Below are positions 25,029 to 28,586 of a stretch of 28,586 nucleotides of DNA, piece after piece. The stretch comes from a virus. Within the stretch, counting starts at the first letter, position 1. Each line of letters opens with the position of its first letter. Below the pieces are notes generated by a model, which did not search any database, was not told the DNA's origin, and saw only the letters and a list, made by a program, of their open reading frames with translations. The DNA is taken from the IMG/VR virus record IMGVR_UViG_3300024326_000025, positions 1 through 28,586 of that record. One strand, written 5' to 3'. The position numbers and the translations under genes are program-made.

Positions 25029-26067
25029 CGTCTTGACTTATACCTAATACCCTAGCCTTCCATTCAGCCATACCCTCAAGTCTTTCGGCCTCCTTCTTAG
25101 CTGTCATCTTTTGCATCTCCGCCATTCTCACCATGTTGTCGCGTTCTTCTTTCTCTTGAAATAATTGAACTATTGATAAAATAGAAGCATTGTCTTTCGA
25201 CTTGTTTTGCATTCTAGTTGATCTATCGCCTTGTAGTTTTTTCGTTAGGTTTTCGATTCTGTTCTCACACTGATGATATTCAGAGCTTTTCGCTTTGATA
25301 ATCTCAGCTAATCGCACGGACATCTCTGTTTGGTCGTCAGCAACGTCGAACATATCATTTAGTTTGTTCAAATGCTTACTCACAACCTCAAGGTTTATGA
25401 TTTCCTTACATACATTGAGGTAAAGGTTGATTTCGTCAGCGGTAAGGTCTGGCTTATCCCAAGTTAATCGTATAAACTCTTGCTCAAATAAATCTCTATC
25501 GCTTTTGTCTAAGTAATTGTTCATTATCTTAAGAAAACGTGAGTTATTGAGATGTACGCCTAGTCTTTCGACACAAACTTGATATTGCCTGTTTAATTTT
25601 GACTCGTCAAAGCTATTACCAGTAGCATCATTAATCTTTTTGACTATCCTGCTGGTAGCTTTCGGGGCAATGTATGAATCCAACGCGCCGCTATCTTGAC
25701 TAGGCATAAAATCAGGATTAACATCTTTAATAACAGATAATACAGCTCTTTGTTCGACACTTAATGCGTTTATCGTCTCTTTTGGAAATAATAATTTAGC
25801 TATAGCTAGTGAAGACAACCCATCCTTAGCTTGATCAAGTATAAATTCCTCTTGTTGTTCGGTGAACTTAATTTTTTCCTTCTTTTTTTTCACCGTAGTC
25901 TTGTAATTAAGACCTTTATCTATCATAAACTTGCGGACAGCTCTTCCCTCTTTGCTTCTGCCGTCTAGGGATTCATCTTCAAAAGCTTTTTGGGTCAATA
26001 AGTTTAAGTCTTGAATCTCTTTGAAATTCTCGGCTATAAATTTTTCTTGCTTTTCTGTTAATTTCAT
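25018..26067 (-). CDS. Candidate small terminase subunit with tandem repeat (349 aa)
   Basis: Residues 3-53 and 68-118 are a duplication with a constant 65-residue offset and no gaps: [LF]-T-E-x-Q-E-x-F-I in both (3-11, 68-76), then S-x-E-x-R-A-V in both (38-44, 103-109). Each copy is about 50 residues, helical, with an L-x-x-x-x-F or I-A-K-L-L-F turn, like helix-turn-helix units; a Lys-rich linker joins them. The middle (150-260) is helical, and the C-terminus (265-335) is a coiled coil rich in Glu, Lys and Met. DNA-binding units, oligomer helix and position two genes before the large terminase suggest the DNA-recognition subunit. No signature settles this; it is longer than most small terminases. 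Confidence 0.55.
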   Translation of the reverse strand: MKLTEKQEKFIAENFKEIQDLNLLTQKAFEDESLDGRSKEGRAVRKFMIDKGLNYKTTVKKKKEKIKFTEQQEEFILDQAKDGLSSLAIAKLLFPKETINALSVEQRAVLSVIKDVNPDFMPSQDSGALDSYIAPKATSRIVKKINDATGNSFDESKLNRQYQVCVERLGVHLNNSRFLKIMNNYLDKSDRDLFEQEFIRLTWDKPDLTADEINLYLNVCKEIINLEVVSKHLNKLNDMFDVADDQTEMSVRLAEIIKAKSSEYHQCENRIENLTKKLQGDRSTRMQNKSKDNASILSIVQLFQEKEERDNMVRMAEMQKMTAKKEAERLEGMAEWKARVLGISQDDVI

Positions 26068-26069
26068 GT

Positions 26070-26768
26070 TTAATCTTCAATAACGATGTCATGCTCTTTA
26101 ATTAGTTCGGCGGCCTTTTGCATAAACATCTTCTTTAAATTCTTTACTTGCCTGTATCCTGCTTTTCGTTTTTTTTCGTTTGTCTTATACCCCATCATCT
26201 TAGCTACATCCTCTTCTGTAGACTTTTCAAAAAACAACATATGGTAAGCTTTATAATGTAGTTTAGTTAAATCTCTTTCCATATAATGATTGAGTTTGCT
26301 AATGCTAGAATCAAAACACATTACACTATCTGGATCATAACTCATTTCGTGCATGTGGTTCTCACTTGACACAGCTATTTTTAAATCAAATGCTGGCTTT
26401 TTAGTCTTTACCCACTTTGCATACTTCAAACACTCAGAATTCTGCAGATTACTTGGAGTGAATGAACAAGAATCCTCCCCCATGTTAAATTCACACGTAG
26501 CACAAGGTTTAATATAGTTGCCGTAGTGGTTTCTTACTAAATTTCTTATCTGATTAGTAACAATTATGTTAACCCACGGCTCTAGAGGGCGCTCTTGGTC
26601 CCACATATCCCACTTTTTGTATATATGAAGCTTAATTACTTGCTCCACATCCTCAAAATCAAACCAAGAGATGCAGTCTAGACGCCACCTACTCCTTTGT
26701 TTACGGATGGCGTTGTCTATTACGTCTATATAATCCTCGAATCTCTTTTTATCCTTTTCGGTCATCAA
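26070..26768 (-). CDS. Sigma-70-like RNA polymerase sigma factor with Cys insertion (232 aa)
   Basis: Residues about 12-82 look like sigma region 2: D-F-E-D-V-E-Q-V-I-K-L-H-I-Y-K-K-W, then P-L-E-P-W-V-N-I-I-V-T-N-Q-I-R-N-L-V-R-N. Residues about 168-215 look like region 4, with T-E-E-D-V-A-K-M-M-G-Y followed by K-K-R-K-A-G-Y-R-Q-V-K-N-L. Between them, C89-x2-C92-x8-C101-x11-C113 could bind zinc or an iron-sulfur centre. It would redirect host polymerase, probably to late genes; T4 gp55 is the functional analogue. Starts M-M-T-E-K at 26768 (second Met at 26765 possible) inside the end of the zinc-ribbon gene (20-bp overlap) and ends 2 bp before the next gene. Sigma assignment is from motif reading only. 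Confidence 0.65.
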   Translation of the reverse strand: MMTEKDKKRFEDYIDVIDNAIRKQRSRWRLDCISWFDFEDVEQVIKLHIYKKWDMWDQERPLEPWVNIIVTNQIRNLVRNHYGNYIKPCATCEFNMGEDSCSFTPSNLQNSECLKYAKWVKTKKPAFDLKIAVSSENHMHEMSYDPDSVMCFDSSISKLNHYMERDLTKLHYKAYHMLFFEKSTEEDVAKMMGYKTNEKKRKAGYRQVKNLKKMFMQKAAELIKEHDIVIED

Positions 26769-27078
26769 TAAAGTCTTCTAATCTTCTAGAACCTCTATTT
26801 CTAACCCGTTTGGATTTTGGCTCTTTTCCTGCTAAAGAACCAAAGGTGAATATATTGTCGTCGTAATGCTCTACATCAACAGAGAGACCATCTAGCATAG
26901 GAACTTCATCTATTGATGTTTCGTCCTCTAATAAATCCTCAGTAATTAGTGTATTAGTAGCATTTGCAACCTTTTTGGCTATAGCTCCAGTACCAGAGCC
27001 ACACTTAGAGCAAAAATTAGGTTTCGAATGAGCGTAAGTCATTTTCGTTCCGCAGTCTGTGCAATAAATATGGTTCAT
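26749..27078 (-). CDS. Zinc-ribbon protein overlapping the sigma gene (109 aa)
   Basis: N-terminal zinc ribbon C6-x2-C9-x13-C23-x2-C26 (Y-C-T-D-C-G and F-C-S-K-C-G), a hydrophobic helix, an acidic middle (about 47-75, E-D-E-T-S-I-D-E-V), and a basic stretch (K-S-K-R-V-R-N-R-G-S-R-R) before L-E-D-F-I-D-D. The 20-bp overlap with the sigma-like gene suggests that the two act together, for example as a transcription co-factor pair. The upstream region has TATATATAAAGTGT-ATG, which could include a promoter -10 box but no Shine-Dalgarno sequence. Biochemical role unknown. Confidence 0.75.
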   Translation of the reverse strand: MNHIYCTDCGTKMTYAHSKPNFCSKCGSGTGAIAKKVANATNTLITEDLLEDETSIDEVPMLDGLSVDVEHYDDNIFTFGSLAGKEPKSKRVRNRGSRRLEDFIDDRKG

Positions 27079-27204
27079 ACACTTTATATATAAAAAAAAT
27101 CAGGGTTTTTTCAAAAAAAACATCAGATAAGTTTGAAAGATTGGTTGTTTTTGCTTTTCGCAGCTTTAGCGTCTTTTCGTTTTGATCTGACACTAAGTAT
27201 TACA
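27079..27204 (-). other. Intergenic gap between membrane protein and zinc-ribbon gene
   Basis: This 126-bp gap is the longest stretch without a gene in the right half. It contains T/A runs, an AT-rich TATATATAAAG segment just before the 27078 start, and TCAGAT / ATCTGA arms about 60 nt apart followed by eight T on the minus strand. The widely spaced arms make a weak terminator. It may hold a promoter for the zinc-ribbon and sigma genes. Confidence 0.4.
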
Positions 27205-27423
27205 CTAATAGTAACTATAGATGTCGCGCTTTCTCCTCTTCATCTTTAATTTCGGCGTTTTTTTCGCTTCATTTATGGAGATAATCAACAATACAATCAT
27301 TAAAAATAAATTAAAACTCAACAGCCCCAAAAAAACCTGAGGACTAGGCCCAAGCCCAACACAAACCACAAAAAGACCAATAAAACCGCAAATCATTTTA
27401 AATAAAACATCAAACATAACCAC
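27205..27423 (-). CDS. Small two-helix membrane protein (72 aa)
   Basis: Two hydrophobic segments (about residues 6-23 and 30-50) and a basic tail (K-K-T-P-K-L-K-M-K-R-R-K-R). The start is GTG at 27421-27423, overlapping the upstream stop; an ATG two codons later (27417) is an alternative. The size and two-helix plus basic-tail layout fit a class II holin, but no lysis genes are nearby, so this remains a guess. Other small phage membrane proteins look the same. It is followed by a 126-bp gap without a convincing gene. Confidence 0.65.
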   Translation of the reverse strand: MVMFDVLFKMICGFIGLFVVCVGLGPSPQVFLGLLSFNLFLMIVLLIISINEAKKTPKLKMKRRKRDIYSYY

Positions 27424-27635
27424 TAATATAAATCTTCTGGTGTTACAGACTCCTGGGGCCTGTTGCCTAAAATCTTAGCATGGATTTTTACAAAAGCCTC
27501 TTCCAAATTAAACCTATACGACTTACAATTCGGACAAATTGTTGTCTTTTTTATCACAATACTATCACACCCTTCGCACACCTTATACAAAAACGGGTTT
27601 TTAGCAATAAATTTTGATGTTTGTTTTCTATTCAT
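27423..27635 (-). CDS. Small zinc-ribbon protein (70 aa)
   Basis: C20-x2-C23-x10-C34-x2-C37 (V-C-E-G-C-D and I-C-P-N-C-K) forms a zinc ribbon; the N-terminus is basic and the C-terminus neutral to acidic. The start ATG overlaps the stop of the upstream structural gene by one base (TAATG), a classic coupled start. It is the first of two zinc ribbons within 900 bp, both near the sigma-like gene. From memory, ribbons with this layout occur in T4-like late sigma-related or Slp-type proteins, but I cannot assign a function. Confidence 0.75.
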   Translation of the reverse strand: MNRKQTSKFIAKNPFLYKVCEGCDSIVIKKTTICPNCKSYRFNLEEAFVKIHAKILGNRPQESVTPEDLY

Positions 27636-28586
27636 TAAATAATACCTTCTCTGAGCGTTATGGAAGACTCTACAGTTCCTCCAGCCTTGTTTGAAAAAGA
27701 TTGATTAACAACATATGCGCCACTTTTCATAGAAATACCCTCATCGAGAAAATATTTTGTACCATTAGCCAATGGGTCTGTTTCTATTCTAGTGCCGTTA
27801 CCATTTTTTAATATTATAGCCAAGCCGCTTTGAATCTTCAGGCCATCATCAGACAGCATCTGTTTTAAGCCTGTTGCTTTGATAGATAATTGATTTTCAA
27901 CATTCGTAACCAAAGACTCTCTTGGCTCAGGGCTACCTAAACAATAAACTTCTTTACGCCCATATGTTCTACTGAAAGTAATTTGAGATATAGAATCTGT
28001 GTTTGTTAATTCATCCCATACACCACTTAATTCACAAGTGTGACCATAAACAAATGATTCAGGGCTCATGTTGTAATTAGCAGAACCAGAAATTTGGAAA
28101 ACAGGCAAACCTTTCAAATCTGATTTAACACCACTATTAGGCGGGTCAAAAGACTTAAAGCTAGCTCTACATCTAACAGGCCTAAAAGGCTTAATGTCAA
28201 CGCTGAAGTTTTGCAGGTAACACTTATTGAAAACCTGATCCCCCGCATATATAGGAAAGTAATTCCTCCCAGTTGCGTTACCACTAACAATATCGTCCCT
28301 TAAAAACAAATAAGGATCACCAAAACCACTAACACCACTAAAACCATCTGCACCAGCACTCACCTCATTGTCGGTTATCAAAAACTCAACATTAATAGAG
28401 CAACTCAAAGCCTCGGTCTTTTTATATTGCTTATCTACGTCTACACCCCCTGCTTTTTTATTTAATTCAGACTGCATAGCAAAATCAGCAGAGAAATCAG
28501 TGGCGTGTAGCATTCTGCCGCCAACACCCTTGAAAAATCTGTTCTTGCCTTTGCCCTGCAACGAAACGTCGTTATAAAATATAGGA
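27635..28586 (-). CDS. Tail-tube-like structural protein, 5' end beyond the right edge
   Basis: The frame stays open through the right edge (P-I-F-Y-N-D-V-S-L before L-Q-G-K-G); the TTG at 28561 is an internal leucine codon, not a convincing start. The N-terminal match to the tube genes (R-V-I-Y-Q-S-E-[AS]-L aligned with P-I-F-Y-N-D-V-S-L) says only a few codons are missing. The core at 28148-28225 (C-Y-L-Q-N-F-S-V-D-I ... S-F) aligns with A-F-L-T-D-Y-T-L-D-L ... S-F of the tubes; the end has Y-V-V-N-Q-S-F-S, resembling S-E-S-F-S-S. It is strand-rich with no enzymatic motif. It may be a minor tube or tail-tip variant encoded away from the other tail genes. Stop overlaps the next gene's ATG. 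Confidence 0.7.
   Translation of the reverse strand, partial: PIFYNDVSLQGKGKNRFFKGVGGRMLHATDFSADFAMQSELNKKAGGVDVDKQYKKTEALSCSINVEFLITDNEVSAGADGFSGVSGFGDPYLFLRDDIVSGNATGRNYFPIYAGDQVFNKCYLQNFSVDIKPFRPVRCRASFKSFDPPNSGVKSDLKGLPVFQISGSANYNMSPESFVYGHTCELSGVWDELTNTDSISQITFSRTYGRKEVYCLGSPEPRESLVTNVENQLSIKATGLKQMLSDDGLKIQSGLAIILKNGNGTRIETDPLANGTKYFLDEGISMKSGAYVVNQSFSNKAGGTVESSITLREGII

Noticed and set aside
27122-27188. TCAGAT / ATCTGA hairpin plus T-run as a terminator
   Set aside because: Six-bp arms about 60 nt apart are too weak for an intrinsic terminator; listed only as gap content.
27017-27190. Possible small GTG-started minus-strand ORF across the 126-bp gap
   Set aside because: About 58 codons, no leader, and its second half overlaps the zinc-ribbon gene in another frame.
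28559-28561. TTG as start codon of the right-end structural gene
   Set aside because: The frame is open to the window edge and residues before the TTG align with the N-termini of the tube paralogs, so the true start lies outside.

Overview
The window is the virion-structure and packaging part of an AT-rich, tailed double-stranded DNA phage (Caudoviricetes). Genes are densely packed and several overlap. I recognise a large terminase, portal, protease/scaffold, decoration protein, HK97-type major capsid protein, head-tail connector, neck genes, two tail tube proteins, tail chaperone candidates and a 2868-residue tape measure. No tRNA, rRNA, CRISPR array, insertion sequence, integrase or attachment site was seen. 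I saw no tail sheath gene, so a long non-contractile tail is the simpler reading, but a sheath gene could lie outside the window. Start regions mostly have A/T-rich leaders with weak or absent Shine-Dalgarno sequences; a few have AGG or GGG close to the ATG. This would fit a Bacteroidota or other marine-type host, but the host cannot be settled here.

Layout. From the right edge, reading leftward on the minus strand: a 5'-truncated tail-tube-like gene, a small zinc ribbon, a two-helix membrane protein, a second zinc ribbon overlapping a sigma-like factor, a small-terminase candidate with a tandem repeat, a C2H2/ERCC4-type nuclease, large terminase, portal, protease plus scaffold, decoration protein, major capsid protein, terminator, a SAP-like protein and a connector. 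This block ends at about 15.8 kb. At 11.4-15.7 kb a plus-strand cassette of three neck-type genes and two tandem tail tube genes runs toward it. The two blocks converge on a perfect bidirectional hairpin terminator. From 11.39 kb leftward, diverging from that cassette, minus-strand genes encode a small helical protein, two paralogous chaperone candidates, the tape measure, and a left-truncated tail-tube-like protein.

How they work together. The terminase group packages DNA through the portal into a shell made from the capsid, decoration and protease/scaffold genes. Connector and neck proteins close the head. Tube proteins polymerise around the tape measure with the help of the chaperone candidates. 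The sigma-like factor and zinc ribbons could direct late transcription; an 11-bp motif shared by two intergenic gaps is a candidate promoter element.

Most notable: (1) the tape measure carries an embedded PD-(D/E)XK-nuclease-like module framed by IPNFA motifs, plus six R-x-E-S-G...W-T repeats; (2) a three-part nuclease sits, translationally coupled, between the two terminase genes; (3) at least four tail-tube-like paralogs lie in 28 kb; (4) the small-terminase candidate has a gap-free 65-residue duplication; (5) the sigma-like factor has a four-cysteine insertion and overlaps a zinc-ribbon gene.
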